From Bacteroidota bacterium (GTDB lineage: Bacteria; Bacteroidota; Bacteroidia; JAHEXY01), in contig JAHEXY010000010.1 of the NCBI GenBank assembly GCA_023251875.1, positions 98,047 to 162,046 of the forward strand: a DNA stretch of 64,000 bases, written 5' to 3'. Positions 50,525-59,482 of the stretch are shown one piece after another. The first letter of the stretch is position 1; every line of letters begins with the position of its first letter. The notes below the pieces were generated by a model. The model was not told the DNA's origin. It ran no database searches and saw nothing but the letters and a program-made list of their open reading frames with translations. A program made the translations under genes and the position numbers.

Positions 50525-52621
50525 ATGAAAATATTTTTTTTATTTAGCATAAGTGTTATTTCTGCTTCATTTGCTTATGCTCAAAATCTTATTCTCAATC
50601 CCGGAAATGAATTGCCATTGGTTGGCGGAGAAATTCAATTTTGGACAGAAGTTGTAGGTACTGCATGGACACAAGCTACAAGTCAAGGTCCGTATGAAGG
50701 TAGTTATTATTTTTATGGGGGCGCAAATCCAATTGACGAAGAGTTAAGGCAAGATATTGATGTTTCGAGTTTGGCATGTTCTATTGATAATGGTATACAA
50801 GATTTTTCCTTTATAGGATATGTAAAATCGTATAATCAAAGTCCGGCAGATCTTTCACAGGTAGTGATTGAGTTCAGAAATTCTTCTAATACTACTGTTC
50901 TTTCAAAATATGATTCGGGGACCAATAATAATGTTACCTGGAAAAAAATTAGTACCAGCAAAACAGCTCCCAGTGGTACGCGTTGGATTAGAATTAGACT
51001 TATTTCCACTTGGCAAAATGGTGGTAATAGTGATGATGGTATTTATGATTCACTTTCATTGGTTGCTACTCCGGTAACCGTTCCTTCTCCAATTGAATTG
51101 GGAAATGATACCGCACTATGTACAGGAAATACTTTAAAATTGGATGCCACTGTTGCGGGAGCTTCTTATTTATGGTCAGACAATTCAAAAACGGCAACAT
51201 TAACTACTGCTGCTGCCGGAAAGTATTGGGTGCAAGTAACAGATAATAGCTGTATATTTTCTGATACTATTGATGTTACTTTTAATACTACTCCAACTGT
51301 AAGCTTAGGAAACGATACCGATTTATGCCAAGGGCAAAATTATTTGATAAATATTTCAAGTTCCGGAAATCAAAATTATTTGTGGTCAGATAATTCAACG
51401 GGTTCTTCTTATACAATAAGTAGTGCTGGAAAATACTGGGTGCAAATTACAGAAAACAATTGCTCAGCTGCCGATACAATCAATGCTACCTATACTGCTC
51501 TTCCTGTTTTTAATTTGGGAAATGATACTAATTTATGCGAAAACGAAACGCTTACACTAGATGCAACAACCGTAACAGCCATTTATAATTGGCAAGATAA
51601 TGCGAGTTTAGCAACCTATACTGTAACTATTGCAGGGAAATACTGGGTAGATGTAAGTGTGAATGGATGTTCTTCTTCTGATTCTATTATAGTTTCATAT
51701 ACAGCATCGCCAAAAGTAAATCTTGGAAACGATACTACTTTATGTGGTACAACTTCTCTTACATTTAATGCTTTTAATGCTAATGCTAGTTATTTGTGGT
51801 CTGATAATTCAACACAATCAAGTTTAACAGCAAATACAGCTGGAACTTATTGGGCAATTGCCACGGTTAATAACTGTTCCGATACCGATTCTATTTCGCT
51901 TACTTATACTGCTCAACCTAATATTAATATTGGCAATGATACAAGTATCTGTGAAAACACGAATATTACATTAGATGCTACAACAACAAATGCTGCTGCG
52001 TATTTATGGTCTGATAACAGCTCTGCTTCTACTATGCAAACAAGTGGTGCTGGACTTTATTGGGTAAAGGTTTCTGTTACACCTTGTGTTGCTTATGATA
52101 GTATTTCAATTTCAGAAATTGCTTTGCCAACAGTTGATTTAGGTGATGATAAAATTATTTGTTTGGGTGATTCTGTTACGCTTGATGCAACAACTTCAGG
52201 AGCAACTTATTTATGGCCTGATGGTAGCTCCAATCCAACATTTACTGTTGCCGATACGGGAAATTATACCGTTAGTGTAACAACCATTTGCGGTACGGCA
52301 ACAGATGATATAAATGTGGATACTGTTAGTTGCGAATGTTTTGTTTATGTACCCAATAGTTTTTCACCCAATCATGATCAACTTAATGAAATATTTATTC
52401 CCGTTTTTGAATGTAGTTTTTTAGAATATGAATTTTCTATTTACGATAGATTTGGCCAACAAATATTTACTACCAATGAATCTTCTCAAGGCTGGGATGG
52501 AAAAATAAATGGCAACTTAGCGGAAGTAGGAATTTATACTTGGCATTTAGATTATAAAGGCAGTGCTCTTCCTAAAAAAGTTTTGAAATCGGAATACGGT
52601 TGGGTTTCTTTATTGAGATAA
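50525..52621 (+). CDS. Secreted repeat protein with T9SS type B (gliding-associated) C-terminal domain
   Basis: A 698-residue exported protein. The signal peptide is 1-20 (FLFSISVISASFAYAQ). The N-terminal part (about 25-180) is a jelly-roll-like carbohydrate-binding or adhesion domain (LILNPGNELPLVGGE, RWIRIRLISTWQNGG). From about 193 six tandem units of 65-70 residues follow, each with LGNDTxLC near its start, YLWSDNS in the middle and AGKYWV near its end, each holding two Cys. The last 95 residues are the type B sorting domain: CFVYVPNSFSPNHDQLNEIF, YEFSIYDRFGQQIF, WDGKINGNLAEVGIYTWHLDY. It is probably a cell-surface adhesin. Confidence 0.9.
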   Translation: MKIFFLFSISVISASFAYAQNLILNPGNELPLVGGEIQFWTEVVGTAWTQATSQGPYEGSYYFYGGANPIDEELRQDIDVSSLACSIDNGIQDFSFIGYVKSYNQSPADLSQVVIEFRNSSNTTVLSKYDSGTNNNVTWKKISTSKTAPSGTRWIRIRLISTWQNGGNSDDGIYDSLSLVATPVTVPSPIELGNDTALCTGNTLKLDATVAGASYLWSDNSKTATLTTAAAGKYWVQVTDNSCIFSDTIDVTFNTTPTVSLGNDTDLCQGQNYLINISSSGNQNYLWSDNSTGSSYTISSAGKYWVQITENNCSAADTINATYTALPVFNLGNDTNLCENETLTLDATTVTAIYNWQDNASLATYTVTIAGKYWVDVSVNGCSSSDSIIVSYTASPKVNLGNDTTLCGTTSLTFNAFNANASYLWSDNSTQSSLTANTAGTYWAIATVNNCSDTDSISLTYTAQPNINIGNDTSICENTNITLDATTTNAAAYLWSDNSSASTMQTSGAGLYWVKVSVTPCVAYDSISISEIALPTVDLGDDKIICLGDSVTLDATTSGATYLWPDGSSNPTFTVADTGNYTVSVTTICGTATDDINVDTVSCECFVYVPNSFSPNHDQLNEIFIPVFECSFLEYEFSIYDRFGQQIFTTNESSQGWDGKINGNLAEVGIYTWHLDYKGSALPKKVLKSEYGWVSLLR

Positions 52622-52655
52622 TTTGTAATTTGCCATTTATAATTTTTAATTATTT

Positions 52656-53489
52656 ATGGTAGACTATATCGAATTGAATTGTACTGTTAATCCCCTACAA
52701 CCCGGAACAGAAATACTTACTGCTCAGCTCAGCGAAAATGGTTTTGATAGTTTTGTTGAAACAGAAAAAGGAGTGTTGGCATATATTCCTGCGCATTTAT
52801 TTTTGCCAGACAATCTTAAAGAAATACTCGATAACACAAATGAATATTCTATTCAATATGCTGCCAATCTTATTAAAGGCAAAAACTGGAACGAAGAATG
52901 GGAAAATAATTTTCAACCTGTAAAAGTTGATAATCGTTGTTATATAAGAGCATCCTTTCATCCTGCAGATGTTAATGTAGAATTTGACATTGTGATTGAT
53001 CCTAAAATGGCTTTTGGTACTGGCCATCATGAAACCACAACATTGGTAGTACAGCAAATGTTATCAACAGATTTTAAAAATAAAACTGTTTTAGATATGG
53101 GTTGCGGAACCGGGATACTTGCTATTTTAGCATCTAGGCTTGGAGCTAACTCTGTAACTGCAATTGACAATGATCCTGTAGCAGTTGAAAGTGCCATTGA
53201 AAATTCTCAAAAAAACAAAGCTCTAAATGTAAATTCATTATGTGACAATGCATCCTCTCTCATCAATAAAAAATTTGACATTATACTTGCTAATATTAAC
53301 CGTAATATTTTATTAAATGATCTCTCCACATATTATGCTTCTTTAAATCAAAATGGAATTGTAATTTTAAGCGGTTACCTTACAAATGATGTTGATGCTA
53401 TTCACAATAAAGCTTTGCAAGTAGGGTTATCATTAATTGATTCTAAAGAAAACCATGATTGGCTTGCTCAAAAATTTGAAAAAAAATGA
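52656..53489 (+). CDS. prmA: Ribosomal protein L11 methyltransferase PrmA
   Basis: A 277-residue enzyme. The N-terminal substrate-recognition domain (about 1-90) leads to the SAM domain with IVIDPKMAFGTGHHETTTLVVQ, VLDMGCGTGILAILASRLGA, TAIDNDPVAVESAIEN and DIILANINRNILLNDLSTYY. It trimethylates ribosomal protein L11. The stop codon is directly followed by a palindromic repeat, and the downstream giant gene overlaps its 3' end. Confidence 0.95.
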   Translation: MVDYIELNCTVNPLQPGTEILTAQLSENGFDSFVETEKGVLAYIPAHLFLPDNLKEILDNTNEYSIQYAANLIKGKNWNEEWENNFQPVKVDNRCYIRASFHPADVNVEFDIVIDPKMAFGTGHHETTTLVVQQMLSTDFKNKTVLDMGCGTGILAILASRLGANSVTAIDNDPVAVESAIENSQKNKALNVNSLCDNASSLINKKFDIILANINRNILLNDLSTYYASLNQNGIVILSGYLTNDVDAIHNKALQVGLSLIDSKENHDWLAQKFEKK

Positions 53490-56400
53490 CCTCTCCCCGG
53501 CCCTCTCCAAAGGAGAGGGGGGGGCGCTATCTGCCAACTCAATAAATATAGTTTACTGCAACATTATTAAAATAATAAGTTGCTTTTTCATTCTATTATT
53601 TTCATTCACCGTTTCAGCCCAAAAGACCAAAAGCTTCTCCGTTCAGCCTGAAGATTTTTATAATCAAATGCATGATTTTTTAAAAGAAACGGATGCAAGC
53701 CAGGCTGATAAAATTATGGAAGAGTTTAGGGCTATTTGGGATTTTGGAGAAACGGATGATAAAGCATGGGAAAACATTTATAAAAATGCCAATCAAGATA
53801 TAATGAATAGGATGGGTAAAAAAGAGGGGAGTAAATTCAAAGGGGAATATAATTCATCAACCAAAAGACTTACGTTAGATCAGAAAAAAACCGTTGCCGA
53901 AACAGCTAATAAAATGTTGAATAAAAAAATGAAGGCCATTCCTGATTTTAGCAATTATTTATATGCATTAATGAATTTTGAAGTTACCAATCAATCTAAC
54001 GAAAGTTTTAAAGGTTTTCAAACCAGTATTGATAAGTTGCTACTTAAACCCAATAAATATTTTGCATCCTTTATAGAAATATGTCTTGATCTTTTTTCGG
54101 AAAATTCTATTTACTCTTCTGCTTCTACACGTTGGATTGCCAGTAATAACGATTATTATTTTGATTTTGATAGTTTACCTAAAATTGTATTTAAAGCACT
54201 TGATTTAAAATGCTATTCAAAGGCAGATAGTACGGTTATTTATCAAACAAAAGGATTTTTATATCCCACGGAAAAAAAATGGATAGGTTCAACAGGAAAA
54301 GTAACATGGCAAAGAGCCGGTTTTGCTGCTGATCAGGTATTTGTTGGCTTAAGAGATTATAAAATTAAATTGATAAGCTCAGAATATACAGCAGATACGG
54401 TTGTATTTTATTACAAAGGTTTTTTTGATTTTCCATTGGTAGGCAGGCTTACAGAAAAATTGTTAGCCAACGTAGATACTTCTAATGCCACTTATCCACG
54501 CTTTGAATCGTATGATGATAGAATTGAAATCAATAATTTTGCAAAAAGTGTAAAATATATTGGAGGTTTTGCTTTGCATGGCAATAAAATTATTGGAAAG
54601 GGCAGTGCTAAACAACCTGCAGAAATAATATTTAATTGGAAAGATAAAACCTTTTTAACAGCGCGCTCTAAGAGCTTTGTTATTACCAAAGAGCGTATTG
54701 CCAGTCAAGAAGCATCCGTTACTTTTAAATTGGATTCTGATTCCATTTATCACCCGGGCCTTGAATTAAAATACAATATTGTTTCACGAGAGCTTGCACT
54801 TTTGCGCATTACAGATGGTGTTGCGCAAAGCCCGTATTTTGATACCTACCATAAAGTGGATATGGATGTAGAAGGCGTGTATTGGAAAATTGACGATCCA
54901 AAAATTGACATGAAAACCGTTTCGATGGGAGGAGAAAGTAAAGCCCATTTTGAATCGTGTGATTATTATACCGAAGATCGTTTTATGTCGTTAAAAGGTA
55001 TGGATCCCCAACATCCTCTTTTACGAATCAAGAATTTATCTTTGAAATACAATACACGTAATCTTACTTTTGAAGATGTTGCTTCTGCTTTTGGAAGTTC
55101 TGTAGATGAAATAAAACCTTTGCTTTTGCAAATGGCTAATATGGGTTTGCTGGTGTATGATATTACAGAAGATCAGGTAATCGTTACAGACCGATTATTT
55201 CATTATATCAATGCAAAGTCTCATCAAATCGATCCTAAAACAGGACAAGTAGATTTACGATCGAGTCAAGAAGATTATGATGTGTTAGAATTTAATTCTG
55301 TTATTAAGGGCTTGCCTAATGCTACATTAAGCTTGTTAGATAATTGGGATATTACCTTAAGAGGTGTTGGGCAAGTTTTTTTGAGTGATTCACAACGTGT
55401 AAATATTTATCCACATGAACAAGAAGTAGTATTAAAGAAAAACAGAAAATTTACTTTCGGTGGAAGAATTTTGGCAGGCCGGTTCGATTTTTTTGGAAAA
55501 GAATTTGAGTTCGATTATAAATTATTTAAAATAAAATTAACCAACGTAGATTCATTACGATTAAGTGTGCCGATTAAAGGTGGAGAAACTGATTTTAATG
55601 GAAATCCAAAAATGACCATGGTTAAATCAGTAATTGAACATGTAAATGGAGAGCTTTATATTGATCATCCCTACAACAAATCAGGCTTGGCCGATTTTTC
55701 TCAATACCCCATTCTTAAAAGTACAGAAGACTCCTACGTATATTATGATAAAAGAGGAAAATATCCAAAATCTTATACTCGAGATAAATTTAAATTTCAT
55801 TTAAAGCCCTTTGAAATTGATAGTCTTGATAATTTTGTTGCAGCAGGATTGATGTTTGATGGTACATTTAGTTCAGGAAATATTTTCCCTGATTTTGATG
55901 AAACACTTCGTGTGCAGGAAGATTATTCTTTAGGATTTAGTAGAGATGCTCCTGCTGAAGGATATCCAACTTATGGAGGAAAAGGTCAGTATTTTGCAAA
56001 AGTTAAATTGAGCAATCAGGGACTAGAAGGAGATGGCTCTTTAAATTATCTTACATCCATTACAAAATCAAATAGTTTTATTTTCTTTCCCGATTCAATG
56101 AACGCCAAAACGCAATCATTTGTAATTGCGGAACAAACGGAAGGAACTTCTTATCCACAAGCAAGTGCAATGGAAGTAAAAACACATTGGGAACCTAATG
56201 CTGATAAAATGTTTATCAATCATATTACAGAACCTATCGCAATGTATCATGATCAAACAAAATTATTTGGAAATCTTTTGTTGCAACCTTCCGGTTTAAC
56301 CGGAAATGGAATGCTTGATTTTCCTACTGCTCAAATGGATTCAAAATGGTATGATTTTACAGCACAAAATTGCAAAGCTGATACTTCTGCTTTTAGGCTT

Positions 56401-58224
56401 AAATCAACAGATGCAACAACATTTGCTTTGTCAACAACCAACGTAAAAGGTAATATTGATTTTGTGAAACGTACGGGAGAATTTAAATCCAATACAGGTG
56501 GAACTTTTATTGATTTCCCGGTTAATAAATTTATTTGTTACATGGATCAGTTTGTGTGGAATATGGATGCAAGCGAAATTGAGATGACTTCAAGTTCAGG
56601 GCCTGATGACGGTACTTCAATTGCCGGTACGGGTTCTCGATTTATATCTACCAGTAAAGAACAAGATTCTTTGCAGTTTAGTGCAGGATCTGCAGTATAT
56701 AAATTAAGTGAATATACTATTTACGCAAAAGAGGTAAAGAATATTGATATTGCCGATGCACGTATTACTCCTGGCAATGGAAAAGTTACCATTCATAAAA
56801 ATGCAGATATAGAACCATTAGACAGTGCCTCTGTTCTTGCCAATACAACAACCCAATATCATACCATTAATAATGCACACGTAAAATTATTAGCACGTAA
56901 AAATTATATGGCTTCAGGAGATTATACTTATGTGGATGAAACGGGAGACAAGCAGTTAATCCATTTTGATAAGATGACGGTTGATACTACTTACCAATCC
57001 TATGCTGAAGGAGATGTAATTGATAGCCTTGGTTTTTCACTTAGTCCCTATTTTGAATATTCAGGCCAGGTAAAATTAACTGCCAATAATCAGTATTTGC
57101 ATTTTGATGGTTATAGCCGTATTACACATAGTTGCGATAAAATTGCTAAGCCTTGGTTTAAATTTTCGTCTGACATAAATCCCAATGAATTATACATTCC
57201 AATTGACAGTGTAATTTATACACATGATCGTGAAAAATTATATGCAGGTATTATGCTCAATAAAGATTCTTCAAAGGTATATGCTGCATTTTTATCGCGT
57301 ATGGATAATTACAGTGATGTAAAAATCCTAACGGCTAAAGGAGCTGTTTATTATTCAAAAGCAGATAAAGAATACAGAATTTCAAGTTTGGATAAATTAA
57401 AAAATACTTCTTTGCCCGGAGATTACCTTGCTTTAAATGTGGATAATTGTACTGTATATGGAGAGGGAAAAATGGATTTAGGTATTGATGTTGGACGAAT
57501 GAAAATGAGTACGGTTGGAAACGTAACCTATAATTCGTATACCGATTCTACATCGTTTGATGTGCTGTTATCGCTCGATTTTTTATTTTACGACATTGCT
57601 TGGTCTATGATGGAAGCTGAAATTGCATCTCATCCTACGCTTGAACCTACAGATTATGCGCGTGCAACGTATGAAAAAGGGTTGGGTGAAATATTAGGAA
57701 AAGAAGAGGCCGATAAAATGGTTTCGCAATTAAATTTATACGGTACGTTCAAGAAAGTGCCTAATGAAATGATTCATAATTTCTTTTTAACCGATCTTAA
57801 ATTAAAATGGAAAAAATCACATACCGCCTATTCTTCTTCTCCTGCTATTGGAATTGGAAGTATTAACAATACGCAGGTTAACAAATTTACGCATGGTTAT
57901 GTTGAAATGGTTAAAAAACGTACAGGAGATGTACTCACTATTTATTTTGAACCCGATCAAAATTCATGGTATTATTTTTCTTATCAAAGAGGTTTGATGC
58001 AGGTACTTTCATCTAATGAAGAATTTAATAAAATGGTTCAGGATTTAAAATCTGATAAACGGCAATTAAAAGCAAGTAAGGGATATGCTCCTTATCAATT
58101 TATTTTATCAACCGGAAAGCGTAAGCGAGAATTTGTTGACCGTATGAAAGCAGCTGAATTAGAAGGTGCGGGAGGTGGCGATCATGAAGATAATAACGAT
58201 AATAAAACTCCTGACGATAAGTGA
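53455..58224 (+). CDS. Giant exported protein of unknown function
   Basis: A protein of about 1589 residues. A hydrophobic signal segment (IISCFFILLFSFTVSAQ) is followed by a long, mostly beta-rich polar region with no domain I can name. Segments such as AGRFDFFGKEFEFDYKLFKI, GVGQVFLSDSQRVNIYPHEQ and LFGNLLLQPSGLTGNGMLDF suggest repeated beta sheets, perhaps OstA/LptA-like. The C-terminus is acidic (GGGDHEDNNDNKTPDDK), with no T9SS sorting domain. There is no ATG, GTG or TTG between the repeat and the signal segment, so the start must be the ATG at 53455 inside prmA (or TTG 53437), putting the repeat into the N-terminus. It overlaps plsY by one base. Confidence 0.75.
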   Translation: MIGLLKNLKKNDLSPALSKGEGGALSANSINIVYCNIIKIISCFFILLFSFTVSAQKTKSFSVQPEDFYNQMHDFLKETDASQADKIMEEFRAIWDFGETDDKAWENIYKNANQDIMNRMGKKEGSKFKGEYNSSTKRLTLDQKKTVAETANKMLNKKMKAIPDFSNYLYALMNFEVTNQSNESFKGFQTSIDKLLLKPNKYFASFIEICLDLFSENSIYSSASTRWIASNNDYYFDFDSLPKIVFKALDLKCYSKADSTVIYQTKGFLYPTEKKWIGSTGKVTWQRAGFAADQVFVGLRDYKIKLISSEYTADTVVFYYKGFFDFPLVGRLTEKLLANVDTSNATYPRFESYDDRIEINNFAKSVKYIGGFALHGNKIIGKGSAKQPAEIIFNWKDKTFLTARSKSFVITKERIASQEASVTFKLDSDSIYHPGLELKYNIVSRELALLRITDGVAQSPYFDTYHKVDMDVEGVYWKIDDPKIDMKTVSMGGESKAHFESCDYYTEDRFMSLKGMDPQHPLLRIKNLSLKYNTRNLTFEDVASAFGSSVDEIKPLLLQMANMGLLVYDITEDQVIVTDRLFHYINAKSHQIDPKTGQVDLRSSQEDYDVLEFNSVIKGLPNATLSLLDNWDITLRGVGQVFLSDSQRVNIYPHEQEVVLKKNRKFTFGGRILAGRFDFFGKEFEFDYKLFKIKLTNVDSLRLSVPIKGGETDFNGNPKMTMVKSVIEHVNGELYIDHPYNKSGLADFSQYPILKSTEDSYVYYDKRGKYPKSYTRDKFKFHLKPFEIDSLDNFVAAGLMFDGTFSSGNIFPDFDETLRVQEDYSLGFSRDAPAEGYPTYGGKGQYFAKVKLSNQGLEGDGSLNYLTSITKSNSFIFFPDSMNAKTQSFVIAEQTEGTSYPQASAMEVKTHWEPNADKMFINHITEPIAMYHDQTKLFGNLLLQPSGLTGNGMLDFPTAQMDSKWYDFTAQNCKADTSAFRLKSTDATTFALSTTNVKGNIDFVKRTGEFKSNTGGTFIDFPVNKFICYMDQFVWNMDASEIEMTSSSGPDDGTSIAGTGSRFISTSKEQDSLQFSAGSAVYKLSEYTIYAKEVKNIDIADARITPGNGKVTIHKNADIEPLDSASVLANTTTQYHTINNAHVKLLARKNYMASGDYTYVDETGDKQLIHFDKMTVDTTYQSYAEGDVIDSLGFSLSPYFEYSGQVKLTANNQYLHFDGYSRITHSCDKIAKPWFKFSSDINPNELYIPIDSVIYTHDREKLYAGIMLNKDSSKVYAAFLSRMDNYSDVKILTAKGAVYYSKADKEYRISSLDKLKNTSLPGDYLALNVDNCTVYGEGKMDLGIDVGRMKMSTVGNVTYNSYTDSTSFDVLLSLDFLFYDIAWSMMEAEIASHPTLEPTDYARATYEKGLGEILGKEEADKMVSQLNLYGTFKKVPNEMIHNFFLTDLKLKWKKSHTAYSSSPAIGIGSINNTQVNKFTHGYVEMVKKRTGDVLTIYFEPDQNSWYYFSYQRGLMQVLSSNEEFNKMVQDLKSDKRQLKASKGYAPYQFILSTGKRKREFVDRMKAAELEGAGGGDHEDNNDNKTPDDK
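53490..53526. repeat. CCCTCTCCAAAGGAGAGGG palindrome within the start of the giant gene
   Basis: CTCTCCCCGG then CCCTCTCCAAAGGAGAGGGG, immediately after the prmA stop. In the frame of the following gene it encodes DLSPALSKGEGGA. Confidence 0.8.
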
Positions 58225-58841
58225 TGGCCATTTTTATTTCTATTCTTTTTGCGTATTTAATTGGTGCTATACCAACAGCAGTTTGGGTAGGGAAAATATT
58301 TTATAAAAAAGATGTTCGTGAGTATGGTAGTGGTAATGCGGGTGCTACCAATACATTTAGAGTATTAGGAAAAATACCAGGCACTTTTGTTTTGTTGTTT
58401 GATGTTTGTAAAGGTTGGCTTGTTATTAATAATCCGGCTGTAGTTTATTTTCATTTACAATCAAATGCCGATTTGCAAATTGCTTTAGGTATAGTGGCAG
58501 TAATTGGTCATATATTTCCTGTATATGTTGGCTTTAGAGGGGGCAAAGGGGTTGCAATATTATTAGGTATTGTGTTTTCATTGCATCCTATTACTGCATT
58601 AATTGCTTTAGGTGTTTTTTTAATTTTATTTATTTCTTCAGGATATGTTTCTTTGGGTTCTATTGCAGCATCTTTTGCTTTTCCTATTATTTTATTTTTG
58701 ATGGAAAAAAATATTGTACCTAGCCATGCAATTTTTGCAATAAGCGTTTCAGTTCTAACATTAATTACGCACAAAAAAAATATTCAAAAGTTATTGAAAG
58801 GGGAAGAGAATAGGGTGCAGATTTGGAAATTTAAAACTTAA
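58224..58841 (+). CDS. plsY: Acyl-phosphate:glycerol-3-phosphate acyltransferase PlsY
   Basis: A 205-residue membrane enzyme with five membrane segments. Motif 1 is REYGSGNAGATNTFRVLG, motif 2 is FVLLFDVCKGWL, and motif 3 is FPVYVGFRGGKGVAILLGI. It makes lysophosphatidic acid, the first step in phospholipid synthesis. The ATG at 58224 overlaps the stop of the giant gene (TGATG). A GTG three bases earlier is less likely. Confidence 0.94.
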   Translation: MAIFISILFAYLIGAIPTAVWVGKIFYKKDVREYGSGNAGATNTFRVLGKIPGTFVLLFDVCKGWLVINNPAVVYFHLQSNADLQIALGIVAVIGHIFPVYVGFRGGKGVAILLGIVFSLHPITALIALGVFLILFISSGYVSLGSIAASFAFPIILFLMEKNIVPSHAIFAISVSVLTLITHKKNIQKLLKGEENRVQIWKFKT

Positions 58842-58857
58842 CAGGTCTAATGGAAAT

Positions 58858-59262
58858 TTATTTGCAAAATTTTCGCAAATAACTATCGGCTTGTATATAT
58901 CCTAGTTCTTTAGCTTTTGACCAATCAAGACAAGCGTCACTATTATCTCCCAATCCATTCTTTGCCATTCCTCTAGTAAAAAAAGCCTTTTTATCATTAA
59001 TATTCAAATCAATTGCCTTATTGCAATCAACTAATGCACCTTGGTAATCATTCAATGCAATTTTCACTGTTCCTCTAAGTGCAAATACAGACTTTTCATT
59101 AGGATCTATTTCAATCGCCTTGGTAAAATCTTCTATTGCTCCCTTCTATTCACCCTTCTTTTCTTTTTCAATACCCTGATTATAATAATCATTGTATTTC
59201 TGATTACAACTTTGAAAAAGTTGAGAAACAAAAACGAGCAATAAAAGTATTTTCTTTTGCAT
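58858..59262 (-). pseudogene. TPR lipoprotein interrupted by one amber codon
   Basis: From ATG at 59262 the frame reads a lipoprotein signal (MQKKILLLLVFVSQLFQSC, lipobox LFQSC), then NQKYNDYYNQGIEKEKKGE, a TAG at 59148-59146, and KGAIEDFTKAIEIDPNEKSV, LRGTVKIALNDYQGALVDCN and a last TPR unit. The TAG sits where TPR helices have Tyr (GEYKGAI). Everything else is in frame, giving 134 codons. Either it is a very recent pseudogene, or a base error. A GTG at 59067 opens the last 69 codons but lacks a signal. Confidence 0.8.
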
Positions 59263-59275
59263 TTTGTAAATTATT

Positions 59276-59448
59276 AGAGCCTGTTTAAAATTTATTTAAA
59301 AAAATGATTATATCCTTTTTTTAGGGCTAAAGCCCGTATCTTTGATTGATTTTTAACCCCAGACTTAAGTCTGGGGTTGTAAAATGAGATGTAAAAAGGG
59401 GCTTTAGCCATGACAGTAAAATAAAACTATAAAATTTAAACAGGCTCT
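59276..59448. mobile_element. MITE-like element D (AGAGCCTGTTTAAA terminal repeats)
   Basis: AGAGCCTGTTTAAA (59276-59289) is inverted at 59435-59448. Nested inside are GGCTAAAGCC and its counterpart GGCTTTAGCC, and a central perfect hairpin, CCCCAGACTTAAGTCTGGGG. It is 173 bp with no coding capacity. It fills the gap between the broken lipoprotein and the Fic gene. Confidence 0.75.
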
Positions 59449-59482
59449 TAATCTTTGATTTAAAGCGATAAAATAAATACCC

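Noticed and set aside
50525..52621. Tandem LGNDT repeats as a slippage-prone DNA repeat
   Set aside because: The six protein repeats are diverged at the DNA level, so they are an old domain array and not a hypervariable satellite.
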